64,000 bases of DNA from Poseidonibacter lekithochrous (GCF_013283835.1 NZ_CP054052.1:744001-808000), one strand, 5' to 3'; positions 47,066 to 56,221 are shown, counted from the stretch's first letter. Made by a program: numbers and translations. Notes: generated by a model not told the origin, from the letters alone.

Positions 47066-47141
47066 TGGTGACCCGTGATGGATTCGAACCATCGGCCACC
47101 TCCTTAAAAGGGAGATGCTCTACCAGCTGAGCTAACGGGTC
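47066..47141 (-). tRNA. tRNA-Lys (TTT), cassette 5
   Basis: 76 bases; the first tRNA transcribed, about 31 bases after the predicted transcription start. Confidence 0.97.
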
Positions 47142-47164
47142 ACTCGTAATTTAAGTTGTTGTTC

Positions 47165-47704
47165 TTAAATTGGACTGGAATTATAATAGGTTTTTATTTC
47201 TTTGTCAAGACTTTTCCGAAGAAATTTAAAAATTTTTGCTAATGCCGTATTTGCAGCTTGTATTTGAACCTCTTCTCTGCTACCTTCAAAATGGCATGTA
47301 TCCACGATATAATCGGCATTCTTCTGTGCTATTCCTATCACTACTGTACCTACTGGTTTATTTTCACTTCCACCTGTTGGTCCTGCTACCCCAGATACGG
47401 CTATAGCGTAGTCGGCACTAAATTTTACTAGGCTTCCTTCTAACATCTGTTTTACAACTTCTTTTGAAACTGCTCCAAAATCATTTAAAGTTGTATTTTT
47501 TACATGTAATTCTTGTTCTTTTATTTCATTTGAATAAGAGACTATTGCTCCATTAAAAATATCAGATGAACCAGAAATTTTTGTTATTAGATGAGCTATT
47601 AATCCACCCGTACATGATTCAGCTGTTGTTATAGTCTTTTTATTAGCTCTTAGCAGTGTTTGAAGTTCAATCATGTCATTAGTATTAAATATTTCATTTC
47701 TCAT
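47165..47704 (-). CDS. pncC: CinA C-terminal domain protein (nicotinamide-nucleotide amidase type)
   Basis: 179 aa, only the CinA C-terminal domain, as in E. coli PncC. Family motifs: TAESCTGGLIAHLITKISGSS, IVSYSNEIK, GAVSKEVVKQM and SGVAGPTGG. PncC deamidates NMN to nicotinate mononucleotide in NAD salvage; the activity here is inferred from the family. The 3' end carries the promoter of the tRNA array, so the last residues may be constrained by that overlap. Confidence 0.88.
   Translation of the reverse strand: MRNEIFNTNDMIELQTLLRANKKTITTAESCTGGLIAHLITKISGSSDIFNGAIVSYSNEIKEQELHVKNTTLNDFGAVSKEVVKQMLEGSLVKFSADYAIAVSGVAGPTGGSENKPVGTVVIGIAQKNADYIVDTCHFEGSREEVQIQAANTALAKIFKFLRKSLDKEIKTYYNSSPI
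47180..47208 (-). promoter_or_regulatory. Consensus promoter of the tRNA array, inside the pncC-like gene
   Basis: Minus strand: TTGACA (47203-47208), exactly 17 bp, TATAAT (47180-47185). Both boxes are perfect consensus. The site lies within the last codons of the upstream protein gene, about 38 bp from the first tRNA. Confidence 0.88.
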
Positions 47705-47846
47705 GTTATAGAAGCCTTAAAATTGTAATTATAGTATTATATATAGTTGTAGTAAAAAGTAGTATAAAAAAAAGTGTAAATATTAAAAGAAGTTGGGCTA
47801 TATAATAAGAGTTAAATACTCTTATTATATATGTGTAATATGAAAA

Positions 47847-49205
47847 TTACTTGTCGTCTGTATAATCAGCTAAGAATTGATCTTCATAGAATTCAATATT
47901 TAAGTAATCACAAACTACTTTGATATCTCTTTCTGCATTTCCTAAACAAGATGTTGCACCTGGAGATGGAGTCATATTAAAGATAATTCCATTACCTGGG
48001 TTAATTGATGCTTCACCAAGCATTAATTTTTGTTCTTCTTTATTTAGAACCTGAGGTCTAACACCACCAAATCCTTTTGCATATTCAATATCATCAACAG
48101 ATAATGATGGTACAATTTTTTGAGCATCTTTTACGAATAACTTTTTATTGATACCTGGAACTTCGAATAAGAAGTTTTTGAATACATAGTTTCTAATTTC
48201 TGAATCTTTTAATAAGTCCCAGAAGATTTTAAGAATATTACCATCAATGTTCATTGTTTTAATACATTGACCAACTGATTTGAATCCTTTATATCTTTCA
48301 AGTACACCAAGAGCTAATGCTGTTGGTCCAAATCTAGTTTTTCCATCTTCTAAGATATCTGGATCACCATGCAATGCTGCAAATGGTAATTTATCATTTT
48401 GAACCATGTAAACTTTACCATTTAAGAATTCACCACTAGTAATATAGAATGATCCAGCCATTGATAATGATCCCATATGTTTACCGTAACCCATTTTATG
48501 AGCTAAGTATAATGAGTGAGCACCAGCATTAACTACAACGAAGTCAGCAGTATAAACAGTACCATTAACAGTAGTTAATTTGTATTTATCACCAATTTGT
48601 TCAATTTCTTCTACTTCTGAGTTGTAGAAAATATCTGTAGTTTTTGATTCATCTGCACTTTGCGCAGCTTTAGCTAATTCGTTTGTCATAGCACCAAAGT
48701 CAACAGTTGTATATTGATCTTTTGCACCCATAGCAACGATTGGCTCTGGTCTATCAATAGTTTGTTCTTTATCTGCATAAACTAATTTAGGCTCTAATTC
48801 TCTTAATTGTTCTTTATCCCATAATTCTAAGTAAGGGAAAATTTCTTTGAATTCGTTATATCTATTTGTAATAAATTCAACTTCATCAGCTCCAACACCT
48901 AAAGCCATTTTTTGATGCTTATGCATAACAGTTTCTTGTAAACCATACTCTAAACAGAACTTCTCAATCATTTTGGCAGTTCTTTTAGTGATTTTTGCTT
49001 TTTCAAAAGTATAGTTAGTCTCAATATCACCTACGTGAATTGTTTGAGAGTTACTTGTACCTTTTGAGTTAAGAGTTGCAAGACCTTCATATTTTTCTAA
49101 TAAACAAATATTTTTTGCACTAGAATATTTTGCTAGCTCAAAGAATAATGCTGCACCAGAGATTCCTCCACCAACAATAACGACTTCATAATGTTTCTCA
49201 TTCAT
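47847..49205 (-). CDS. mqo: Malate:quinone oxidoreductase
   Basis: 452 aa, FAD-dependent. N-terminal dinucleotide fold VVIVGGGISGAALFFELA, then GTSNSQTIHVGDIETNY, and a C-terminal GGVRPQVLNKEEQKLMLG and TPSPGATSCLGNA. It oxidises malate to oxaloacetate and passes electrons to the quinone pool on the inner face of the membrane. The length and style match the Campylobacter Mqo. Single gene, divergent from ileS. Confidence 0.88.
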   Translation of the reverse strand: MNEKHYEVVIVGGGISGAALFFELAKYSSAKNICLLEKYEGLATLNSKGTSNSQTIHVGDIETNYTFEKAKITKRTAKMIEKFCLEYGLQETVMHKHQKMALGVGADEVEFITNRYNEFKEIFPYLELWDKEQLRELEPKLVYADKEQTIDRPEPIVAMGAKDQYTTVDFGAMTNELAKAAQSADESKTTDIFYNSEVEEIEQIGDKYKLTTVNGTVYTADFVVVNAGAHSLYLAHKMGYGKHMGSLSMAGSFYITSGEFLNGKVYMVQNDKLPFAALHGDPDILEDGKTRFGPTALALGVLERYKGFKSVGQCIKTMNIDGNILKIFWDLLKDSEIRNYVFKNFLFEVPGINKKLFVKDAQKIVPSLSVDDIEYAKGFGGVRPQVLNKEEQKLMLGEASINPGNGIIFNMTPSPGATSCLGNAERDIKVVCDYLNIEFYEDQFLADYTDDK

Positions 49206-49486
49206 ATTTATAGTTCCTATCTATTTGCGAAATATAGATGGATTATATCATATTAAAGTTAGATTAAGTTAAATAAAATAAATAATTGTGCATTAAAGTA
49301 ATAAAGTATAGAGTTTCGTAACACCTAGTAATAATGGATAGAAGTCATTTATGTACATTTTTTGTACACAATGTGCAACTTACGAAATTTATAAAAGTTT
49401 CACTAATACTAGTTTTAAACTTATTTAGATATAATCTACGATTTAATAAAAACTATATATATTTAGATAATTGAAGGTACTTTAAA
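49206..49486. promoter_or_regulatory. mqo/ileS divergent promoter region with TGTACA repeats
   Basis: 281 bp with no ORF. TGTACA occurs at 49352-49357 and 49363-49368 (11-bp period), with TGTGCA at 49372-49377. The word is itself palindromic. A -10-like TATAAT (49431-49436) fits the ileS promoter. The regulator is unknown. Confidence 0.4.
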
Positions 49487-52216
49487 ATGGATTACAAAGA
49501 GAGTTTATTACTACCAAAAACTTCATTCCCTATGAGAGGGAATCTTCCTCAAAACGAGCCAAAAAGATATAAGTCTTGGGATGAACAAAAAGTTTATGAC
49601 AGAATGAAAAAGAATAGAGAAGGTGCTCCTTCTTTTACTTTACATGATGGACCACCATATGCAAATGGACACATTCATATTGGTCATGCATTAAACAAAG
49701 TTTTAAAAGATATTATTAACAAGTTTCACTACTTTGATGGGAAATCAATTAGATACGTTCCAGGTTGGGATTGTCATGGTCTACCAATTGAGCAAAAAGT
49801 TGAAGAGAAGATTGGGTCTACTAAGAAAAAAGAGTTACCAAAATCTAAATTAAGACAATTATGTAGGGATCATGCATCTAGATTTGTTGATATTCAAAGA
49901 GATGAATTTAAGAAATTAGGTGTTATTGCTGATTGGGAAAATCCATATTTAACAATGGATTTCAAATTTGAAGCAAATATCTATAGAGAATTATGTGCTA
50001 TTGCTAAGCAAGGTTTATTAATTCAAAGATCTAAGCCAGTATATTGGTCTTGGGCTGCACAAACAGCATTAGCTGAAGCAGAAGTTGAATATGAAGATAA
50101 AACATCTCCATCTATTTATGTTGCATTCAAGCATGAAAAATTAGATGCATCTGTAATTATCTGGACTACAACTCCATGGACATTACCAGCTAATACTGGT
50201 ATTTCTTTAAATGGTGAAGAAGAGTATGTATTAACATCTGATAAATTTATCGTTGCTAAAAAATTATATAATTCATTAATTGAAAATGAAATAATCTCTG
50301 GTGAAATTGTTGATTCTGTATGTCCTAAAGAATTAGAAAATACTCATGCAATTAATCCAATTAATGATAGACAATCAAAAATTATCTTAGGTGAACACGT
50401 TGAAATGGATGCTGGTACTGGTGCAGTACATACAGCTCCTGGACATGGTGAGGATGACTATAAAGTTGGTTTAAGATATGGATTAGATGTTATCATGCCT
50501 GTTGACGCTTATGGGAAATATGATGAAACAATTGTAAGAGAAAAATTATTTAGAGATACTGATAAATATCTTGGATTAAATGTATTTAAAGCAAATGCAT
50601 TAATTTTAGAAGAATTAGGCGATGCTTTAATTAAACATGTTGATATTAGACACTCTTATCCACATTGTTGGAGAACACATACACCTATTATCTTTAGAGC
50701 AACTAAACAATGGTTTATCTCAATTGATGATGAGTATGGTGAACAAAATAAAACACTTAGAGAAAATGCTCTTCAAGTTGTTGAAGATTTAACTTTTTAT
50801 CCTGAGTGGGGAAGAAATAGATTAAGATCTATGCTTGATGGTAGACCTGATTGGTGTATCTCTAGACAAAGAGACTGGGGAGTGCCTATTGCATTCTTTA
50901 GAAATAAAAAGACTGATGAAATCATTTTTGATGAAAAAGTTCTTAACTATACTGCTATGATCTTTGAACAAAAAGGTTGTGATGCTTGGTATGATTTAGA
51001 AATTTCAGAATTATTATATCCAGGTTCTGGACTTAATCCTGAAGATTTAGAAAAAACTGTAGATATTTTAGATGTATGGTTTGATTCTGGTTCTACTCAA
51101 AATGCAGTATTAAGATCAAGAAATTATGATGCTGGTACTTTTCCTGCTGATATGTACTTAGAAGGTTCAGATCAACATAGAGGTTGGTTCCAATCATCAT
51201 TATTAACTACTTTAGCATCGCAAGAAATTGCACCTTATAAATCAATTTTAACTCATGGGTTTACTGTTGATGAAAAGGGTGAAAAAATGTCTAAATCAAA
51301 AGGAAATGTTGTTGCACCTGATAAGGTAATGAAACAATATGGTTCTGAGATTTTAAGACTATGGGTTGCTATGAGTGATTATCAATCAGATTTAAAAATC
51401 TCTGATAATATCTTAAAACAAAACGCAGAGTTATATAGAAAAATTAGAAATACTTCAAGATTCCTACTTGCAAACGTAAGTGACTTAGAAGAGATTGTTT
51501 CTGTTGACAAAATGGGTGAAGTTGATAAATGGATTTTATCTAGAGCTAAATCTGTATTTGATGAAATTGAAGCTGCATTTAATGTATATGAATTCTCTAA
51601 AGGATTAAATAAATTAAATAACTTCTTAGTTGTTGATTTATCTGGTATCTATTTAGATGTTTGTAAAGATAGATTATATTGTGATGATAAAAATGATATT
51701 CATAGACTTGCATCTCAAAGTGCAATGGCATTAATTGCTAAGAAATTAATTTCTACTTTAGCTTGTATCTTAACTTATACAATGGATGAGTTATTAGACT
51801 ATGCACCTGCATTTATTAAAGGTGATGCTAAAGATATCTACGATTATGAAAAAGTAGTATTACCAGAAGTTACTTCATCATTTAATGAAGAAGTATTATT
51901 AGCTGCAAAAGAAAAATTCTCTGAAATCAAAGATGCATTAAGTAAAGAAAAAGTGATTAAATCTACTTTAGAATTAGATATGTACACTAATTGTGAAGAG
52001 ATTTTAGCTCTTGGAAATACTGAAGCTTCTGACTGGTTCTTAGTATCTTCTGTAACGAATACTAAACAAAGCTCAGATATACTAGGAACATTCCAAATAG
52101 ATGGGAAAGATTTTGAAGTATACAAAGCAAGTGCTCATAAATGTCCAAGATGTTGGAAATTTACAGCAACAAAAGAAGATACACTTTGTTCAAGATGTGA
52201 CGAAGTTTTAAACTAG
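49487..52216 (+). CDS. ileS: Isoleucyl-tRNA synthetase
   Basis: 909 aa, class I synthetase. HIGH motif at 64-67, KMSKS at 600-604, the editing CP1 domain between them with WTTTPWTLPANTG and GTGAVHTAPGHGEDDY, and a C-terminal zinc finger CPRC...CSRC. It charges tRNA-Ile and edits valine. Shine-Dalgarno GAAGG. First gene of a plus-strand run that leads to murE. Confidence 0.98.
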   Translation: MDYKESLLLPKTSFPMRGNLPQNEPKRYKSWDEQKVYDRMKKNREGAPSFTLHDGPPYANGHIHIGHALNKVLKDIINKFHYFDGKSIRYVPGWDCHGLPIEQKVEEKIGSTKKKELPKSKLRQLCRDHASRFVDIQRDEFKKLGVIADWENPYLTMDFKFEANIYRELCAIAKQGLLIQRSKPVYWSWAAQTALAEAEVEYEDKTSPSIYVAFKHEKLDASVIIWTTTPWTLPANTGISLNGEEEYVLTSDKFIVAKKLYNSLIENEIISGEIVDSVCPKELENTHAINPINDRQSKIILGEHVEMDAGTGAVHTAPGHGEDDYKVGLRYGLDVIMPVDAYGKYDETIVREKLFRDTDKYLGLNVFKANALILEELGDALIKHVDIRHSYPHCWRTHTPIIFRATKQWFISIDDEYGEQNKTLRENALQVVEDLTFYPEWGRNRLRSMLDGRPDWCISRQRDWGVPIAFFRNKKTDEIIFDEKVLNYTAMIFEQKGCDAWYDLEISELLYPGSGLNPEDLEKTVDILDVWFDSGSTQNAVLRSRNYDAGTFPADMYLEGSDQHRGWFQSSLLTTLASQEIAPYKSILTHGFTVDEKGEKMSKSKGNVVAPDKVMKQYGSEILRLWVAMSDYQSDLKISDNILKQNAELYRKIRNTSRFLLANVSDLEEIVSVDKMGEVDKWILSRAKSVFDEIEAAFNVYEFSKGLNKLNNFLVVDLSGIYLDVCKDRLYCDDKNDIHRLASQSAMALIAKKLISTLACILTYTMDELLDYAPAFIKGDAKDIYDYEKVVLPEVTSSFNEEVLLAAKEKFSEIKDALSKEKVIKSTLELDMYTNCEEILALGNTEASDWFLVSSVTNTKQSSDILGTFQIDGKDFEVYKASAHKCPRCWKFTATKEDTLCSRCDEVLN

Positions 52217-52223
52217 AGTTCAC

Positions 52224-52337
52224 ATGTTTCAAGATCAAGTATCATTAACATTTATATTCCAAACAATTGCAGTTATCTTAGGATTAACTGCTCTTGGAAT
52301 ATATTTAGTAAAGAAAAAAGCAAAAGAGGTAAAGTAA
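52224..52337 (+). CDS. Small single-helix membrane protein
   Basis: 37 aa: a short polar start (MFQDQVSLT), one membrane helix (FIFQTIAVILGLTALGIYLV) and a basic tail KKKAKEVK, so the C-terminus should be inside. It starts 7 bases after the ileS stop and ends 1 base before the NifU-like gene, so it is in the operon. No family recognised. Confidence 0.6.
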   Translation: MFQDQVSLTFIFQTIAVILGLTALGIYLVKKKAKEVK

Positions 52338-52338
52338 C

Positions 52339-52617
52339 ATGATGCCATTTTCAGATGAAGATTTACAATCTCCTGTTAGTTCGATTATAAAAAGTAAGAT
52401 AGCCCCAATGTTAGCAAGAGATGGTGGCGCAATTCAATTATTACAAATAAAAGATGCTAAAGTATATATCCAATTACAAGGGGCATGTGTCGGTTGTAGT
52501 GCTAGTGGTAGTACTTTGAAATATATTGTTGAAAAAGAATTAAAAGCTGCAATTCACCCTGAATTAGAAATCGTGAATGTACCTCAAGGCATGGAAAATA
52601 GATTAGAGGAATTTTAA
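52339..52617 (+). CDS. NifU C-terminal domain (Nfu-type) iron-sulfur scaffold
   Basis: 92 aa, a stand-alone Nfu domain. The CxxC cluster site is in GACVGCSASGSTLKY. Such proteins carry and deliver a 4Fe-4S cluster. The stop overlaps the next start (TAATG). The order NifU-hypothetical-murE is also found in Campylobacter. Confidence 0.92.
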   Translation: MMPFSDEDLQSPVSSIIKSKIAPMLARDGGAIQLLQIKDAKVYIQLQGACVGCSASGSTLKYIVEKELKAAIHPELEIVNVPQGMENRLEEF

Positions 52618-53210
52618 TGATTAACGAAAGTAGACTATTAAATGAAGCAAATAGTTTTTTCACTCAAAAAATGTTCGAAAAAGCTTTATTTTTATACTCT
52701 CAATTGTCTTCAAATTTCCCAAGTAATAAAGAATACCCAATATACGCGCTATTTTGTGACATAGCAAGTGAAGATGAAGAAAAAGCTATTTCTTTGTTTG
52801 ATTACTTCTCTGTTGTAAAACAAGATAGTATTGAAGAAGCTATAACATATGTAGAAGATATTGTAAATGCTTACGATGGTGATATTGATAAAATGATGGG
52901 ATTACTAAAAGATTTAAGTAACTCGACGGTAGATTCTTTAGATGCAATAAAATATGATGATTTCAAAAGATTGATTGATTCAAGAGGTTCTTTTAGAATT
53001 GCATTTGAAGATATTATGTTTTCAACAAAAGTTGCAATTGAAAATAAAGATGATTTCTTTGATTTTGTAACTAAATTGATTGATAATGATTTTAATACAA
53101 CAGCATATACATATCTTGATGGCTTTAATGAGTATTTTTCTTATGACGAAGAAATTGAGAAGTTATATAAAAGATTGGAAGAGAAAGAACTTGCAAATAA
53201 TCATAAATAA
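52617..53210 (+). CDS. Conserved hypothetical helical-repeat protein
   Basis: 197 aa, acidic, cytoplasmic, all-helical in appearance. The first 40 residues (LLNEANSFFTQKMFEKALFLYSQL) look like one TPR unit. No catalytic motif. It overlaps NifU by one base and murE by 20 bases. Its conserved place next to murE in Campylobacterota suggests a cell-envelope or iron-sulfur link, but this is only context. Confidence 0.75.
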   Translation: MINESRLLNEANSFFTQKMFEKALFLYSQLSSNFPSNKEYPIYALFCDIASEDEEKAISLFDYFSVVKQDSIEEAITYVEDIVNAYDGDIDKMMGLLKDLSNSTVDSLDAIKYDDFKRLIDSRGSFRIAFEDIMFSTKVAIENKDDFFDFVTKLIDNDFNTTAYTYLDGFNEYFSYDEEIEKLYKRLEEKELANNHK

Positions 53211-54468
53211 TAAAACTTATACAGATAATTCTAATGAAGCGAATGAAAATAGCGTTTTTGTAGTTTCTAAACAGAATGAAAAATTTGTAGATGCAGCCAA
53301 GAGTAAGGGCTGCACTGAAATTATTCAAGCAAAAGATTTAGATCAGCACTTTGATATGTCTAGTATTAAAGTAATTGGTATTACTGGAACTAACGGTAAA
53401 ACAACTACAGCAGCTGCTATTTATTCTTTTTTATTGGATTTAGGATATAAAGTTGCTCTTCAAGGAACTAGAGGTTTTTTCATTAATGATGAAAGAATTG
53501 AAGAGTACTCTTTAACTACTCCTGTTCAATTAGGTAATTTTGCACATATTCAAAAAGCTATTGAAAACGAATGTGACTTCTTTGTAATGGAAGTTAGTTC
53601 TCATGCAATTGAACAAAAAAGAATTGAAGGTATAAAGTTTGAACTTAAAATTCATACTAATATTACTAGAGATCATCTTGACTATCACAAAACTATCGAA
53701 GAGTATATTAATGTTAAAAACTCTTTCTTAAGAGATGATACAAAAAAACTTATTAATAAAGATGATAAGAATGTTAGATTTAATACTAAGAATACATTAG
53801 CTTATTCTTTGGATGATCCATCAACTTATAAAGTTGCAGCATACTCTTTTAAAAATGGAATGCATGTAATGTTTTCTCATTTTGGTAAGATGCATTCTTT
53901 TTCATCAACAATGATGGGTATTTTTAATGTTTATAATCTAATGGCAGCAGTTGGTGCAGTTCATATGCTTACAAACAAAGATTTAGATGAGATTTGTGAA
54001 GTAGTAGAAAACTTTGCTGGTGTATCTGGAAGAATGGAAACTATCCATGCTGATCCATTAATTATTGTTGATTTTGCTCATACTCCTGATGGAATGAAAG
54101 AAGTACTTCAAAGTTTTAATGAAAGAGATATTATTTGTGTATTTGGTGCTGGTGGAGATAGAGATCAAGATAAAAGACCACTAATGGGAAGTATTGCTGC
54201 TTCTTATTCAAAACATATAATAGTAACATCTGATAATCCAAGATTTGAAGATCCAGATTTAATTGTTGAAGATATTTTAAAAGGTATCAAAAACCATCAA
54301 AGTGTGAAAGTTGATATTAATAGAAAAGCTGCAATTAAAATGGCCATTGATATGGCAGATAAAGATTCAGTTGTATTAATCCTTGGAAAAGGTGATGAAT
54401 CAACTCAAACTATTTATGATAAAAAAATACCATTTTCTGATAAAGAGGAAATCTTAAAGCATATCTAA
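53191..54468 (+). CDS. murE: MurE, UDP-MurNAc-tripeptide synthetase
   Basis: 425 aa from TTG at 53191, chosen because it follows a GGAAGAGAAAG ribosome site and gives a start LQIIINNKTYTD typical of the family; a frame reaching back to 53080 only runs through the previous gene. ATP loop VIGITGTNGKTTTA, conserved VMEVSSHAIEQ with the KIHTNITRDHLDYH stretch, and the diaminopimelate-selecting DNPR in TSDNPRFEDP. It adds meso-DAP to the peptidoglycan precursor. Confidence 0.95.
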   Translation: MQIIINNKTYTDNSNEANENSVFVVSKQNEKFVDAAKSKGCTEIIQAKDLDQHFDMSSIKVIGITGTNGKTTTAAAIYSFLLDLGYKVALQGTRGFFINDERIEEYSLTTPVQLGNFAHIQKAIENECDFFVMEVSSHAIEQKRIEGIKFELKIHTNITRDHLDYHKTIEEYINVKNSFLRDDTKKLINKDDKNVRFNTKNTLAYSLDDPSTYKVAAYSFKNGMHVMFSHFGKMHSFSSTMMGIFNVYNLMAAVGAVHMLTNKDLDEICEVVENFAGVSGRMETIHADPLIIVDFAHTPDGMKEVLQSFNERDIICVFGAGGDRDQDKRPLMGSIAASYSKHIIVTSDNPRFEDPDLIVEDILKGIKNHQSVKVDINRKAAIKMAIDMADKDSVVLILGKGDESTQTIYDKKIPFSDKEEILKHI

Positions 54469-54481
54469 TGATATGCTTTAA
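54454..54481. terminator. Hairpin containing both stop codons of murE and the convergent gene
   Basis: 12-bp perfect stem (54454-54465 with 54470-54481), loop TAAT. The two convergent genes overlap by 4 bases (CTAA), which supplies both stop codons. Confidence 0.65.
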
Positions 54482-55313
54482 TTAATATCCCTTTATTATT
54501 CTTCACAGACTCTACAAAGTAGTTTGTTGGTGTAAGAATAGTATCTTTGCCTAAGATCTGTTTAATCTGCCAAGACAGCTCTAAAACTCTATCCCTAGCT
54601 AATCCTCTTAACGCATAAGTTTTTAATTTACTTGATTTAGAATAGTTCTCTAATTTAATATTTTCTATTCCTTTAAATGCATCAATATCGTCTTTTCCTA
54701 AAACAGCAATTACTTCAAGTCTTATTGCTTTTTTATTCTTTTCTAGAAAACTTTTCATTTGTTCTTTACATGAAGTTGTTGGCATAATAGTAGCTGCTTT
54801 ATATCCATAACATGTAAGTTTATTAAAGCTTCTTGTATTGTAAAACTCTTTGAATTTCTTTTTTGTTAAGTTTTCATCACTTATTTTAACTTCTTTGATT
54901 ACTTCTTTTATTTGAATAACAGTTTCTACTTTAGGAGTTTGAGTTTTTACTATTACTTCTTCTTTTGTAGTTTTTTCTTTTTTTACAAGAACTTCTTGTG
55001 ATTTAAGTATTTGTTTTTTTTCAACTTGTAAATCTTCAATAATTTCATTTTGTCTATTAAATAAAAAAACTATTGCAGTAAATATTAGTATTGCAAAAAT
55101 TCCTATAACTGGAAAAGTTAAATTCTTTTTTTCTTCTTTACTTATTGATTTTTGTGAGTTAGATTTGTTAGTTTTTCTTTTTTCAAGTTTTTCGTCTTTA
55201 GAGTTTGTATTCTCTTTCTTTTTTTCTCTTTCTATTTTGTGTTCTTTAAAATGATCTGTTGAGGCAGATTTTTTTAAAAGTTCCTTTATTTCTTCTTTCT
55301 TCTGTTCTTCCAT
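54465..55313 (-). CDS. Membrane-anchored protein of unknown function at the end of the MoxR/VWA operon
   Basis: 282 aa. A highly charged Lys/Glu-rich cytoplasmic N-terminus (about 70 residues) precedes one membrane helix (FPVIGIFAILIFTAIVFLF), a coiled-coil-like Lys/Glu/Val stretch, and a C-terminal globular part of about 130 residues with two Cys (TCYGYKAATIMPTTSC). I recognise no family. It lies 2 bp after the VWA gene, so it probably works with the MoxR/Bat-type complex in the envelope. It converges on murE. Confidence 0.7.
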   Translation of the reverse strand: MEEQKKEEIKELLKKSASTDHFKEHKIEREKKKENTNSKDEKLEKRKTNKSNSQKSISKEEKKNLTFPVIGIFAILIFTAIVFLFNRQNEIIEDLQVEKKQILKSQEVLVKKEKTTKEEVIVKTQTPKVETVIQIKEVIKEVKISDENLTKKKFKEFYNTRSFNKLTCYGYKAATIMPTTSCKEQMKSFLEKNKKAIRLEVIAVLGKDDIDAFKGIENIKLENYSKSSKLKTYALRGLARDRVLELSWQIKQILGKDTILTPTNYFVESVKNNKGILIKAYH

Positions 55314-55315
55314 TG

Positions 55316-56221
55316 TTACTCTTTGTTTTTTATGTAGATGTAAATAATCAACAAAATTATAGCTAAAAACAGAGGATAAAAGAAAAGGTAATCTTTTAAA
55401 ATAATACGATTTTTCTCTATTTTTGACTTCTCTAAATTATTTATATCTTCGTATATGGTTTTAAGATCTTTTTTTGAATATGCTGTATATGCTTTTGCAT
55501 TAGATTGTTTCGCGATTTGAGATAAAACACTTTTATTAGAAGGGCCAATTCCTACTGTATATACTTTTATTTTATATTTACTAAGTAACCTTAATACTAC
55601 ATCTTTTGGTATCTGACTGGCTGTATCTTCTCCATCACTTAATAAAATGATTACATTTGATTTGGCTTCTTTTTTCTTTAGGATATTAATACTAGAAGCT
55701 AGTGAGTCATATAAAGCAGTTTTACTTCCTGCCATTTCAACTTCTAAATAATTAATTATTTCTTTTTGTGCATTTTTATCAAAACTTAGGGGACTTGCTA
55801 ATAATGCAGCATCTCCAAAGACAACTAATCCTATGTTATCAGCATTTCTTTTATTTATGAAGTCTTTTACTATCTCTTTTACTACATCAAATCTATTTTT
55901 GCTTTCATCGTTTTTATCTAAGTCTCTATATTTCATAGAACCACTTGCATCAAGATTTAGAATAATATTAATACCATCATTTTTTATTAGTTTGTTATCT
56001 AGTATTTTTATAGGTGAAGATAGGGCGATTATAGATAGGACTATAATCAAGTACTTCAAAATATTTAAAAAGATGTTTGTCTTCTTATTTGATTCTTGAA
56101 ATATATGTAAATGAGGAATCAAATATGAAGGGCTTTTTGCTTTACAAAAAATAGAACAGATTACAAAAATAAAAATAAGTAAAAGTATATATGGATATTC
56201 AAGTGTAATATTATTAAACAT
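55316..56221 (-). CDS. VWA-domain membrane protein, BatA type
   Basis: 301 aa. Two membrane helices near the N-terminus, a von Willebrand factor A domain with an intact MIDAS (LDASGSM, the Thr in SKTALYD, LLSDGEDTAS), and a C-terminal membrane helix. BatA proteins work with MoxR ATPases in envelope stress or complex assembly. It overlaps the upstream small gene by 8 bases. A second VWA protein (BatB) is absent. Confidence 0.87.
   Translation of the reverse strand: MFNNITLEYPYILLLIFIFVICSIFCKAKSPSYLIPHLHIFQESNKKTNIFLNILKYLIIVLSIIALSSPIKILDNKLIKNDGINIILNLDASGSMKYRDLDKNDESKNRFDVVKEIVKDFINKRNADNIGLVVFGDAALLASPLSFDKNAQKEIINYLEVEMAGSKTALYDSLASSINILKKKEAKSNVIILLSDGEDTASQIPKDVVLRLLSKYKIKVYTVGIGPSNKSVLSQIAKQSNAKAYTAYSKKDLKTIYEDINNLEKSKIEKNRIILKDYLFFYPLFLAIILLIIYIYIKNKE

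Larger units (their letters stand above)
44798..47141 (-). repeat. Five tandem tRNA cassettes (Lys-Glu-Val-Asp in transcription order)
   Basis: Four cassettes from 45321 to 47141 repeat with a period of 459-460 bp and are almost identical, spacers included. The fifth, 44798-45265, has the same tRNA genes but changed spacers (for example 16 bases rather than 2 between Val and Glu), so it is the oldest or a free-evolving end copy. All 20 tRNAs encode CCA. The gene-like frames on the minus strand across the repeats are not proteins. Confidence 0.97.

Noticed and set aside
45482-47099. Four identical 79-residue reading frames on the minus strand in the repeat region
   Set aside because: They run through tRNA-Lys, -Glu and -Val genes and repeat only because the cassette repeats. 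They are not proteins.
44798-47141. A CRISPR array or transposon explanation for the regular repeats
   Set aside because: The repeat unit is 459-460 bp and consists of tRNA genes; no short repeats with unique spacers, no transposase.
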